Source: Patagioenas fasciata | Taxonomy: Eukaryota; Chordata; Aves; Columbiformes; Columbidae | Assembly (NCBI RefSeq): GCF_037038585.1 | Contig: NC_092521.1 | Location: 76,622,398 to 76,686,397, forward strand | DNA: 64,000 nt | Reading direction: 5' to 3' | Shown here: piece by piece, positions 53,737 through 64,000 of the stretch | How the letters are laid out: every line of letters begins with the position of its first letter | How positions within the stretch are numbered: position 1 is the first letter of the stretch | Notes under the pieces: generated by a model | What the model was told of the DNA's origin: nothing | What the model saw: only the letters and a program-made list of their open reading frames with translations | Databases searched by the model: none | Translations under genes and position numbers: made by a program

Positions 53737-54060
53737 CTGGAAGCGCTGTAGGGCTGCACGGCGCAGGCGGGCGCCGCTGCCGCGCTGATGCCCCGCTCCC
53801 CGGCGCGGTGCTGCCGCCTCACGCCGCCATGACCGCAGCCTCGCCTCGCACAGCACCGCTGAGCCGCCTGCGCTCCGATCGCTTCCACCAAGTTTGCGGC
53901 GAGGCAGCCGCACGCCTCGCTCCCCGCGCCCGCCCGCCCGCCGGACCCAGCGCCCCGCCGCGGGGGCGGAGCAGCGGCAGCCGGGCGGCTGCGGCGGCCG
54001 CCCGTCAGTCCCCGGCGATGCGCGGGTCGCCGCGCAACCCGCAGCCGACTCTGCCCCGGG
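53737..54060 (-). other. Candidate alternative first exon, minus strand
   Basis: On the minus strand a CCAG followed by GTAACC forms a reasonable splice donor, with the last exon base at 53737. The exon body would be CpG-rich. It contains an ATG at 53831 (minus orientation, coordinates descending) that opens only the tiny frame M-A-A-stop, so it would serve as untranslated leader unless another frame is used. The 5' end is a guess. It could be an alternative promoter of the same gene as the donor at 54201. Confidence 0.3.
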
Positions 54061-54200
54061 CTAGGGTGATCTCGCATTCCCCCTTCCCCCGCGCTCCCCC
54101 CTCCGGGACAGCCGAGAAGTTGCAACTGGTTGAGATGTTTGTGCTTGGCTTTTTGTTTGTTTTAATTTTATTGCTGTTATCGGTTTTTCCCTTTACTTAC

Positions 54201-54217
54201 CGCAGCCCAAAAAGCAT
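54201..54217 (-). CDS. Candidate start-codon part of a first coding exon
   Basis: On the minus strand an ATG at 54217 is followed by 14 bases and then a near-ideal donor, GCG followed by GTAAGTAAAGG, so the exon would end at 54201. The 17 coding bases give M-L-F-G-L plus CG, and any next base makes Arg, so the protein would begin M-L-F-G-L-R. A stop codon lies in frame 15 codons upstream. The start context has G at -3. The exon upstream would be leader running back towards about 54700. I do not recognise a protein with this start, and I found no second exon in the 54 kb that would follow, so a very long first intron is implied. Translation could instead begin in exon 2. A GTAAGT is expected about once in 4 kb by chance, so the evidence is moderate. 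Confidence 0.3.
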
Positions 54218-54810
54218 GACCGGAGGCTTCTCCTCGCGATCGTTTCTGAGCCAGCGCCACTACAACTAATCACAACAAATGCTGGAGAGCTGCGACAGCG
54301 AGAAGGGAGGAGGGGTTGAGGCAGCGGGCGAGGGGTAGCTCGGCGGATGCCGGGGTCCGCAGGGGCTCCCGCGGGACGGGAGGGCGCGGCGCTCCTGCAC
54401 AGTGCCCGGGGCTCCGCGTCTCCCCACCGAGTGGGTCAGGGGAGGCGGCGCCGAAGCCGGGGTGCAGCAGGTAGAGGAGGCGAAGGAGAGCCGGGCGTCA
54501 GAGGCTGCCCCGGAGCGGGAGGGACACGGGAGCGCCCGCTTGTACCGAGGCTGCGCGCCGCAGGCTCCCTGCTCCCGCCGCCGGCTCCTTGCTCCCCCAC
54601 ACACGCCGCCCGCTGGAAGCCGGCAAGCCAAAGCCAACGTCCCGCCCCTGGACCTCCGCGGGACGGCACGCAGCCGCGCAGGCAACGGGAGCCGCACATT
54701 GTCCCGGCCCCCGCGCTGCTCTCTGCTGCGCGCCTCAGCGCAAGCGGGCGGGGGAGCGCTGCGCTGACATTTTTGCGACCACGTAAAAGCCTGCGGCGAG
54801 TCCCTCTCCG

Positions 54811-54833
54811 CCCCCTCCCCTCCCTCCCCTCCC
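54811..54833 (-). promoter_or_regulatory. G-quadruplex / polypyrimidine candidate in promoter core
   Basis: The plus strand reads as C-runs of 5, 4, 3, 4 and 3 separated by single T residues. The minus strand is therefore five G-runs with one-base loops, among the most stable G-quadruplex layouts, and also fits Sp/KLF binding and triplex formation. It lies between the minus-strand and plus-strand first-exon candidates, where many vertebrate promoters carry such elements. Function is inferred. Confidence 0.65.
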
Positions 54834-54839
54834 TCTACG

Positions 54840-54979
54840 GCACGGATCGACGTGTCAGCCCCGAAAGTTCATCTGTGGGCCCTGGGAGAGTTCCCTGTAA
54901 AGGTCCCGCGGCGTGAGCGGAGCGGTGAGACGTGGCATTGCGGGGCGGGCGGCCGAGGAGCCCAAGTGTCTTTCCCCAG
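54840..54979 (+). other. Candidate first exon, plus strand
   Basis: CpG-rich DNA ends in CCCCAG followed by GTACGTACG, a strong splice donor with the exon ending at 54979. CpG density falls sharply just afterwards. No long ATG-initiated frame with a recognisable product fills it, so it is either untranslated leader of a coding gene or the first exon of a long non-coding RNA. The 5' boundary is a guess placed after the polypyrimidine element. Its transcript would point away from the minus-strand candidate at 54201. Confidence 0.35.
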
Positions 54980-55030
54980 GTACGTACGTTTGCATTTCCG
55001 CGCTCACCGTATTTTCGACGCATGCTTTTG

Positions 55031-58000
55031 TGTTTAGCCAACTCATCTGTATTAAACCAGAAGGTCAGTTTTGTTCGTACATGTATTTTAACGAATTCCA
55101 TCGAAGTTTGTTTGTTTGTTTGTTTTTCTTTTATGGCAGCATTTGCACATTTCAACTACAAACCGCAGCAGAAACTGATATGTGTGGTTTGCAGCCAGAC
55201 CTCCATTTAGAGCATTAAAAGCACTGAGAGATTATTAAAACAAACAAAACCATGGAATTGATCCATGCTAGAGTAATCCTATAAAAATAAACTTAATTAA
55301 AACAGCTAGAATCAAAACTTATCTGCAAGCCAAATTGTTGCAAATCCAAATGGCCTGAAACACCCAGTTCAAGGAAGAATGTAACTTTGGCTACATTATT
55401 ATAAAAAAAAAAAAAAAATTGTTCAAGGAGAAACATTAAGGAAAGTTTGGAACTATCATTAAAAATGAAGGTCTGGAATCTAGAACATTCTTTCTCATTG
55501 CTTGTTGTTAAAAGAACAACAAAAAAAAAGGCAGTTGCTGAAGGCCAAACATTTTTTTCGTTACAGTCGTGTAACCCTGACAGTCAAGGATGTTTCCTTA
55601 TTTATAACAATACAGTTTTGTAAAACACCAATTTAATTTATGTAGGATCACTTTCCTGTAAAATTTCCTCATGTCCAGAAAATACTTGTATAGAAAATAA
55701 GAGTGCAATTTACACCTCAAAGTTGCCATCAAAGTAACTGCAGATATAGGACGATTCACATATATAGCCCCCTAGCTTATCTGAAGTGTTTTCAAGATGT
55801 ATCTGTGCACATCAACAAGTCCCATGCTTCGTATTGCAGTAACTGTAGACTTTTCCTTTTTAAAGAGGAGATATACTTATTTTTCCAACTGCTGGGAAAA
55901 CAAAACCAAAAAACCTTACATACTTTAACTGTGAAAAGTAAGCAATGTATATGCAAAGCTGACTTCAAAACATCAAAATTTTAGCACCTAGAGTGATTTA
56001 TGTTGTAGCCCCTAACAATTCCTCTGCAGTTTGGCTGTAAAACAATGGGCACATTACCAAAAAAAAAAGGACTTTTTATAGCTTTCTACAATACTGGATT
56101 AATGATTTACAGATTTACAGTATCTCCTAAGGAGAACTCCACTGAGATCACACTTTCTCTTTATCATCCCCAGAAGTTTTTAGTCACGTACTTTATAACT
56201 ACCAGTCTTTCATGGAAGAACAGTAATCATGTCAATGATTAATTCTATTTTATTTTATTTTGAGAAGCTAGTGGGCAAAGGTGTATGAAACCAGCCATGA
56301 GATTAACCATACTTGAAATAAAACTACAAAATGTAACTTTATTTAATGTTATATGTTACTTTGCACTCTGTCTAAAGGCAGAGTTAAATTGGATTAGTTG
56401 AGTGAGATATGGAATTTTAGGCAAAGCAATAGCCAGATATACTCTTTCAAGTAGGGGCTGAGGGTTCTGGGATCTGTACAGGCACCTTGCACAGTGGTGT
56501 CTCAATCTCAGGCTAAGCTTCTATGTGTTACTATAACCAAAATAAATAAGGATATCCTAAAATAATCTAGGAGCATTATGCTGAGGATAGGGGAGAAGGA
56601 AGCAGGAGAAGCTCTGCAATGTGATTTAAAGCAGGAAAAAAGCCCTCAGAGTATCCAGTGACAGTTCTATCCAGCCATCCTTCCAGCAGGGATCTACTCC
56701 TCCTCTGCCCCGTATTTTCCTGTTATTATGTTTCTCACTGTTACTAATTCTTGATCCCTACTTCCAACAAACTAGAGCCCAGCATGTTAAGGGTTGGCAG
56801 CATGTGGAAGCAGTAAGGTACTGCAATTGGAAGAGGAAAGCTGCACAGCACCTTCAGGCTTTCGGCCAGTTTGGTGGGAAGCCAGATTTCAGCTCCTCCC
56901 TGTGGTGGCAGGATATAAAGAGTGTTAGAAAGCAGGGAAGGGGGTAGATTTCCATCTGTTTAGGTAGGAAAGCTGGGGAGTAAGGGAAAGCCTGTCTTCA
57001 CATTACCCATCAAAAGCACCTTAGATAATATGTCTGTCTTTCATCATTTAGAAAAACAAAGTCAGGTACCATACTGGCAAAGTTTAAACTAGGTAAAAAA
57101 GAAAAAGAAAGGGACAAAAAAAAAAAAGGAGAGAGGTGTTACCTTCAGTAAAACTAAGTCTAGAGCTGTGCTTCTGTCATAGGGAAAAGACCTCACTTGC
57201 TTTACAATTACAGAGTTCAAAGGCTTTATTTTCATTATATTTTGCTTTTTTCACTCAATTGAAATAATTATTTATTTTTGTTTAATTCATGAGAAACATG
57301 CAGAGAAAAGCTTTGAAATCTCACATTTAATTGCCGGCTTTTGTTTTTTCAGCCACATCATCTATTACTCAGGAGAGACTCTCCCTATGACCAAAAACTT
57401 TCCAGAGTAGACCAGCTAGGAGCATGGTGCATGTGAACATGCTCCCTTTCCTTAACCAGTGCGGAAGAACTTAGAGTTTGTGCAGTCTGGTATCTTGAAT
57501 CCACCTTGCTTATGTGACCTTGCTGAGAGATCTGTTCATCAGGTCTACATTGCTGTTCCTTCCTTTTTTTCCCATTGAGACTCAGGAATGTATTTGGTCT
57601 TCTGTACTTGAGTTGTATGAGTCCTCTGCATTCCCACCTGCATTGAGCAAAGTCATCTTCCAAGGCTGGATCATCATGAGTCTTCCATATTTGAGTGTCA
57701 TCCTCAGATGGTTCTGGTAGGGGAGTATAACCTTAAAAAACAGGACATGCAAAGCTGTAGCTGTCTATGGCCAGTAGTGCCTTACCCCAGTAGCAGCCAC
57801 AAGACAAGTTCAGACTGAACAAAATTTTAATTGTCTTAGCAAAAGACACCATTGCAATACTCGCTTTAAATCACAGGGAAATAAATGTCAGAGTTACAAA
57901 CTCCCTCCTGTTTTCTGTCAAATTATTGTCTCATGCTATGTGCTGTATTTAAAGGTTACGCTGACTAGTATCTGTAATATCTATGAATTAGGAACAGCAA

Positions 58001-61000
58001 AATGAGTTTCTAAATTACTTGGCTTTTGAGAGTTAGATGTTCTCCTGATGGGTTTCTATTTACCATTTATGATCTAAAGAGAGAATAAAGTAGTATCTCT
58101 CATAGTATTTGTATGATTTAGGCTTTTTATAAACAAAATGTTTTACAAATGCTTAGGTGATATTTTCAACACAACTATATTATACACGTAAATGTGCACT
58201 TGCATTTATAAATGTATGAGCTGATTTTTAGTGATTGCCTCTTTCTTTTCATTACAGTCTCTGACAGATAAGGCAGTTAAAGAAGTTGTTATATGACAGC
58301 CTTAAATAAGGGCCGTCTAAATTCAAGTCCATAAAAGCAGTCAGATATTTGGTGAAAATGATGAATTTTGGGGTACTGATTCATGTGATCTGAAAAAGCC
58401 ATCCATTTCCTGATTCACCTTCATATCTCCTCCACAAAATAAAGGAATATTTTGCAATTAATACCTGCAGTCAAAAAATTTTTATGTGTGTGTTTTCCTG
58501 TCTTTCAGCCACTTCCCTGAATTGATACTTTCAAAGTGAAGAGGAAGACAGGAGTGAGAATGAAGAAAGCCTTGAAGAAATCCAGTCCAAAAGCTTGAGG
58601 AGTAGAAATAATAGGAAATGTTAATAATTCCCGTCTATTAAATAGGTCAGAATTTGGGCTGAAATTACAAAAAGTTACAAATCTAAGACTAGTCCTATTA
58701 CATTTTTATCTCTTTTCACAGATTTTTAAAGAAACGTGTAATAAAAATATTAGCACATTTTTTTCCTCTACTTTAGATGATAATGTATTCTGCTTCTTCA
58801 CACAACTTCTTTATATAGACTAATTTAAGTTTTAATTTTTTGGTTTTTAGCCCCAAGACACCTCCTTAAAGTAAGCCAGGATATGAATCAGCAGTTCATT
58901 AGTTGCTTCTCTCTGTTTACAGGTCTGTACTCACTATATTGAATTATTGTGGTACTACCTCACCAAGCCATACAAGTGGGAATTGGATAAAGAGTAGATA
59001 CATATGACCTTATCACTGCCAAATGGTCTGAAGCACAGGATGTAGAGCTTATCTGGACTTCAGGCTTTTGTGCTGGCCTTTTTGGGGCCATGTGGGTAGA
59101 GACAATACTTGGCATAACTCCTGCCTTCGCAAAATTAGACCATCACAATTTTTGGAAGAAAAAATGCATATATAGAAATTAACTAAAAAAGACTAAACAG
59201 AAAAGAGCTTTCCTACAGAGAGTCTGTCTCACTGACTGTCTTTAATGGGAGTTCATTTACTCCTTTATTTAAACGGAGCGAGCTTATTTGTGTGACCAAT
59301 ATATCACTCTCTGCCCTTTCACTAAGTACTTGTCAAGAGGGTTTATGTGGAAAGTGAGACAGTTGGGAGCTTAACAAGTTACACGATGTATTATAATTGA
59401 TTTTTCCAGCCATACATTCCCTATCAGATCAGATCAGATCATTTAGTAGTAGCAATGAAAGTTACAAGTCCAGTTCAGGTGATATTTTCCTCACTTGCTC
59501 CTACACTGTGTTCACTTGCCTGTTAGGAAAAAACTAGCTGGTGTTATACGCAGCCAGTCTTTTCAGTCTGGAATTGTTAAAAACCAAAATGCCTAACAAC
59601 TTGAAAGTAGCTATGAAAGTAGTACTAGGCAAAGACAAAAGAGAAAATAAATTAAAAATAATGAGTGTTTATCACCAAGAAACGAAAAACAAACCAACAA
59701 GACAACCTTCTGAATTTATTTACCTTGCTGATTTTACTTGGATACTAAAGCACCCCCTTTGCAGTCTGATCTTCTGTCCCATTACTAGTCCAACTCTAAT
59801 CAGACTAGAGCAATAGGGGTGTAAGGGTGTACCTACATCATCCTAGACTTGAAAGGAAACCCAGTGCACAGCCCTGCAAAGTTTTGTTGCATCTTGGTTG
59901 GCATTTGTAGATTGAGCAGCTCTGTTCTGCCTGTCTCTGTTCGAGGTCAAACATGTAAGTGTTAAATATACATGAGGGAGATTCCCCTACCACGTGTCAT
60001 TTACAAGAGCAGATGCTGTGAATTAGGGACAGTGGATATTGGTCTCACATCATGCTGTTGTTAATACCCCTGATTGTATCTGATCACTGTCCTAAATCTC
60101 TCCCATATGGTACACAAGTGTAATTTTTTTCTAATGTTTTTCAAATGTCACCTATAAGCAGCACCAAAAATTTGTGCAAAATCTGTGTTGAGCTGAACTC
60201 TCTGCAGTTATACCTTTAGCTTTCATGCAGTGCTCTGTCCCAAAGAGAAGCTCAAACCAAAGGATCCCACTGTTTACCAAACTACTGTGAACTTTGCTGG
60301 TAAAGTATAGTGCATCTCTTTATTGCAGGCAGTCGATTTAAAAGTATACAGCTATTTTCTACTATAAGTTGTTTTTTTTTTTCATTCAAATATGCATAAA
60401 TCAGCCTGCATCATGACTTTGTCAGTTCAGGGTATAAGGAAGATGACGTTCCTTGATGAGCAAATGTAGGAAGCGGTAGCATTACAGGAAAATGGAATTA
60501 ATATGCACTTGGTGATCCTAATTCTAGTACTATCTAAGTTGAGTGTTTGTCTTACTGCCCTTAGCATTCTGCGAATGTCAGATGTTTGGTATAAGTTCAG
60601 TCATTAGGTTTGTATCCCTCTTATAGCTTTCCATAGCCTGAAACAGTTGTAATTATTGAAAGTATTTTGATCAGAAGTATTGTATTAAAATATTTTAATT
60701 GATTTTCTTTGTATTTTACTTAATAAAAACTGCTTACTTAAAATATTGCGGGTAAATTATTTCTAGGTTTGTCTGAGCACATGGAAACATGTAAGAGATT
60801 TTGCTGAAGATCAGAACACTTAGTCTGAGTCAGTTCCAAGAAGCCAAAATTTGATTTTCCAAACCTGAAGGTTCAGAAAATAAGCCTCATTTTAAAATAC
60901 TTAACAGGAGAGGAGAGGTGCAGACATACTATCGAAGAAGAAAAGCCATTTTTTTTTTAGTTATACCTAGTTACTGTGTAATAAGGCTTGGGTGTTCATA

Positions 61001-62460
61001 AAAGAGATCGAGTTAGGAAGAAAACAGAAAACAATGTTAACCTTGTAAGTCGGTCCACCATTCTGCTCTAGATGCTACCAGAAGATACCAACAGGAGACC
61101 AGGACTGTAATGTCTACATGCTTTGAAGCACCTCTTGTCTCTCAGTTGGACACTTCAATTCAGAGAAGCAGCTGAGAGCGTGAGGGGAGTTGCGTGTGCA
61201 CTGATGGTGCTATATGGACAAAATATGGCTGTTAACTGTTGGTTCTTTCATCTGCCATATGTTTACAAAGACTTTAAAGGTTAAAATTTTAAAAGTAATT
61301 GTAGCATGATAAAACTGTTAATGAATAAAACTGAAAAAAAAAAAAGTGAGATTTCAATGCGGTTTGGCAGCTGTGGACAGAGATTCTAAAAAGACAAGTA
61401 AAGGAAGAAATAAATACATAGGAGCTACATGGTTAATGCTATCTTTTTAATTCCATTAATCAATCCCTTCTACTACCAAAAGGAGAGTATTAATAATGGG
61501 ACTCAGTCAACAAGTGGAAAAAACTTGAATTCTCTCAAGAAAAAAGGAGAAAATAAATAACATTTTTACAACTGCAACCCAAGGCTTCAATGTCTGCCAA
61601 CATTCTTGACTTTTCAGAAAAATAGGCTCTATGTTAAGCCTCAAAGACACAGCAACTTGGATAACAAGATAGGAACTAATTCTAAAGTTATGGACTTTCT
61701 GAAGAAAAAGCTTCCCAAAGACATTCATTTTGAGCACTTAGTGAAAGTGGATAGCTAGCACAAAGGAAGAGACATGTTTGTTCCAAAGCATGTACGCATA
61801 GGAGATGAGCAAGCTGTCACTCAACACTGTAGATGATTCTTGTTGTAACATAATAAATCATTTGGCAAAAAAAGAGAAACCTGACACATGTTAATTAGCA
61901 TCAGGTTCTGCGAGAGTTTTACACACCGATTTCTCCATGAGGCAGAAACAAACACAATGTCATAGCAGCTGCTCATGGAAACAGGCAGCTCTGTGAAAAG
62001 ACCTATTGAAAACTGTTTTCCCAAGACTGTGTCTTGAAACAGCAAAACCCTCAGGTCCTCCTGCTTTCCATACACTGGGAAATACGTGATCTACGATCCT
62101 CCATCCATCATGTTCTTGCTGCTCTCCTGATGTCCTTTGGCCTCGTGCCCTCCCAACCTAAACCCCAAACCTGGTTGGTCACCTGGGCAGGTGACAAGTG
62201 TGATGACCAGGCTAGACCTCAGTGCTGGATGCTGGCTGATTGACCAGTGGACTACTGCTGACCACTACCATGCATTCTGCCTCTAAAAGGCTGGTGGGGG
62301 TGAAAAATGTGCTCTGTGGTCCAAATGGGACCGTTCAGTGATTTCAAATACTGTTAAGAGATTGACTGATAGCTTAATTATCATTCTAGGCAACTAGGAT
62401 AAAAACTGAAGCTTTTTAAAATCCTGACATTGCATTTTCATAAAGCAATGTCTTTGTTGT
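55031..62460. other. AT-rich non-coding stretch right of the island
   Basis: No coding exon was recognised. If the plus-strand first exon is real this is its first intron. A pyrimidine-rich acceptor ending CTGTCTTTCAG at 58508 precedes about 137 bases closed in all three frames, so at most a non-coding exon. Poly(A) runs lie near 55402-55418 and 57116-57127, and a short GATCA tandem at 59423-59442. Nothing else stands out. Confidence 0.5.
58509..58645 (+). other. Weak non-coding exon candidate
   Basis: A good acceptor (TTTTCCTGTCTTTCAG) precedes purine-rich sequence containing GAAGAA-type splicing-enhancer words. The only donor nearby is the weak AATAG followed by GTCAG. All three frames contain stops early, so it would be untranslated or part of a non-coding RNA. 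Confidence 0.15.
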
Positions 62461-62465
62461 GGTTT

Positions 62466-62484
62466 TGTGTGTGTGTGTGTGTGT
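62466..62484. repeat. (GT)n microsatellite
   Basis: About nine GT units, preceded by GTTGTGGTTTT. The complement of the preceding word resembles the CCACAAC ending of the A/C-rich tracts elsewhere in the window. Confidence 0.9.
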
Positions 62485-62882
62485 TTTAATTAGATAGACA
62501 AGTTTTCTCAAAGTAGAGCAACAAAGCAAATATTTGCATTTATACCTGAAGTGTAATGAAAAAAACAGTAAATTAGTAGGTTCTCCAACAATCTTTGCTC
62601 TTTGAATGTGCTGGTTTTGGCTGGAATAGAGATCATTTTTTTCATAGTAGTCAGTATAGGGCTGTGTTTTGGATTTGTGCAGAAAACAGTGTTGATAACA
62701 AAGGGATATTTTAGTTATAATTGAGCAGTGCTTACACAGAGTCAAGGCCTTTTCTGCCTCTCACATCATCCCACCAGCAAGTAGGCTGGGGCTGCACAAG
62801 AAGCTGGGAGGGGACACAGCTGGGACAGCTGACCCCAACTGACCAAAGGGATATTCCGTACCATATGATGTCATGTTCAGTG

Positions 62883-62888
62883 TATAAA
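62883..62888 (+). promoter_or_regulatory. LTR TATA box
   Basis: TATAAA inside the LTR is positioned about 276 bases from its start, as expected for the U3 promoter. It could still drive transcription of flanking DNA, but nothing in the sequence shows that it does. Confidence 0.65.
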
Positions 62889-63068
62889 GCTGAGGGAAGA
62901 AGACGGAAGCGGAGCATTCGGAGAGATGGCATTTGTCTCTTCACGTAACCATTACATGTGATGGAGTCCAGCTTTCCTGGAGATAGCTGAAACACCTACC
63001 TGCTGATGGGAAGTAGTGGAATGCATTCCTTTTTTGCTTTGCTTGTATGCATGGCTTTTGCTTTACTT

Positions 63069-63074
63069 ATTAAA
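63069..63074 (+). terminator. LTR polyadenylation signal (ATTAAA)
   Basis: ATTAAA occurs 186 bases downstream of the LTR TATA box and is followed by a T-rich stretch. This fits the R/U5 poly(A) signal of the LTR. Confidence 0.55.
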
Positions 63075-63201
63075 CTGTCTTTATCTCAACCCATGAGTAT
63101 TCTCACTTTTACTCTTCTGATTCTCTCCCTCATCCCACTGGTGGGGGAGTGAGCAAGTGGCTGTGTGAGGTTTATTTGCTGGTTGAGGTTAAACTATGAC
63201 A

Positions 63202-64000
63202 TTAATTCACCTGATTTTCCTTCTTCTGACTTTTGAAACACTATTGTAGAAGGAGGGGCAAGAAGGCTTAAATATTTGTATAGGATAGCCAAATGTATAT
63301 ATCCTTCTTTCTAAAAAAGACATAAGTCAGTCATCTCACCTGGAAAAACTAAGCACAGAGCAGCTCCAAAAAACATGTCAGATGGTCAATTTTGTAGCCT
63401 TTTTACTGGTTCATGGAGTTCAGTGTATGTTAAGGAAGTTATTCCCTAACAGTGAAGGAACTCAGATTTGGTCTAGATGTATTAACCATCAGTTTTCTGA
63501 ACTATTCACATTGTTAGTCTTTTTCTTTTAGAAAGGGAACTGGAGAGATGTGTTATTGTTTCAGGAAAAAAAAAAAAAAAAGCATACAAATTGGAAAGGT
63601 CCTTCATGGTCATAAATGCGTTCATTCTGCTGCTATGACCAAAACCAATGTGAACACATAGAATACTGCTGTTTATATAATTTTATTTTATAACAGCTGA
63701 GGAAATTACAAGATTAATGTAACTTCCAAACATTTTTACTCAATGTTTGATGGTTGATGTTCCCAAGGTCAGCAGGCATGGAGCTGCCATCATGAATGTC
63801 TGGACATTCTTTACAGCAGATTGTCAGAAAAAGCCTCTTGCTTGGCAGAGTCAACAGAATCTTTCTTCCTCAATAGATGCAGCAAGAGCATCTGTAAACA
63901 TTTTGAAGTTCTGGTCAACAGTAAATCCTTGGCAAAGATTTTTTTTTTTAACTTTGCTGGAAGCAAGAATGAGTTATATCATTTTTAGGTTGCTACAGCC
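63202..64000. other. AT-rich non-coding stretch
   Basis: No gene was recognised up to the window end. It contains a poly(A) run at 63566-63581 and a poly(T) run near 63940-63949. Confidence 0.5.

Larger units (their letters stand above)
53040..55030. promoter_or_regulatory. CpG island, probable bidirectional promoter
   Basis: About 2 kb has dense CpG and high GC, while both flanks are AT-rich and CpG-poor. It contains GC boxes (for example GGGGGCGGAGC near 53960 and GGGGCGGGCGG near 54939). A short T-rich break lies at about 54137-54190. Splice-donor candidates leave the island on both strands: minus after 54201 (GTAAGT) and after 53737 (GTAACC), plus after 54979 (GTACGT). In vertebrates such islands mark promoters of broadly expressed or developmental genes. 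Two divergent transcripts sharing the island is my inference. Several long open frames here, up to 325 codons, come from the scarcity of stop codons in this composition. Confidence 0.85.
62607..63201 (+). mobile_element. Solo LTR of an avian endogenous retrovirus
   Basis: About 595 bases begin TGTGCTGGTTTTGGCTGG and end AACTATGACA, giving the TG...CA ends of a retroviral long terminal repeat. I recognise the sequence from memory as a very common neoavian LTR. It includes GACAGCTGACCCCAACTGAC, a TATA box in the middle and a poly(A) signal about 185 bases later, in the U3-R-U5 order. No gag, pol or env frame and no second LTR adjoins it within the window, so it is a solo LTR, normally produced by recombination between two LTRs of a provirus. 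The flanks, TTTGAA on the left and TTAATT on the right, are not a clear target-site duplication. The copy is old and carries scattered changes. It is not a coding unit, and the 75- and 87-codon frames inside are meaningless. Confidence 0.9.

Noticed and set aside
53055-53913. Several minus-strand frames of 70-178 codons in the CpG island
   Set aside because: Stop codons are rare in GC-rich DNA, frames overlap on both strands, and the Arg/Gly/Pro/Ala composition is typical of spurious island frames.
54266-54916. Arg/Pro-rich frames on both strands around the divergent centre
   Set aside because: Same composition effect. None has a recognisable domain.
62721-62995. 75- and 87-codon frames near the right end
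   Set aside because: They lie inside the LTR, which does not encode protein.
1-64000. CRISPR array, operon or prokaryotic defence system
   Set aside because: The sequence is vertebrate nuclear DNA with CR1 and LTR elements. There are no regularly spaced direct repeats and no clustered open reading frames.

Overview
The window looks like bird nuclear DNA, probably from Neoaves. This rests on CR1 retrotransposon pieces with the avian 3' end, and on a roughly 595 bp retroviral LTR whose sequence I recognise from memory as abundant in neoavian genomes (not checked by search). The DNA is AT-rich, intron-like or intergenic. It has no operons and no bacterial features, and I can trace no multi-exon protein gene across it. 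Nearly all open frames are the length expected by chance or are stop-poor frames inside GC-rich DNA.

Layout: 1-3950 is AT-rich with nothing recognised except an A/C-rich tract. 3952-4552 is a minus-strand CR1 fragment that still shows the C-terminal end of its reverse transcriptase frame. A perfect 27 bp palindrome (4616-4642) and an A/C-rich tract follow it. 6276-7250 is an unassigned block with a 146-residue minus-strand frame and a GC-rich stretch. Short plus-strand CR1 tails lie at about 8650-8792 and 15290-15481, and a doubtful worn one at 33591-33652. The rest of 8.8-53 kb holds microsatellites, homopolymers and A/C- or T/G-rich tracts. It also contains a few notable non-coding patterns: two further odd-centred palindromes, a TATA-containing promoter-like patch near 10.9-11.0 kb, and a paired SOX/homeodomain inverted repeat near 41.74-41.85 kb.

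The main functional landmark is a CpG island of about 2 kb at 53040-55030. Splice-donor candidates point out of it both ways: minus-strand donors after 54201 and 53737, and a plus-strand donor after 54979. I read this as a probable bidirectional promoter. A minus-strand gene would have most of the left 53 kb as its first intron, with a possible start exon encoding M-L-F-G-L-R. A plus-strand transcript would have its first intron to the right. A strong minus-strand G-quadruplex candidate (54811-54833) lies between the two. I cannot name either gene.

Right of the island the DNA is again AT-rich. A complete-looking solo LTR with TG...CA ends, TATA box and poly(A) signal lies at 62607-63201. I found no convincing tRNA, rRNA, CRISPR array or coding exon with recognisable homology, and no complete new biological system. 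The best leads are the bidirectional island with its G-quadruplex, the 27 bp palindrome, the paired SOX/homeodomain element and the recurrent A/C-rich tracts.
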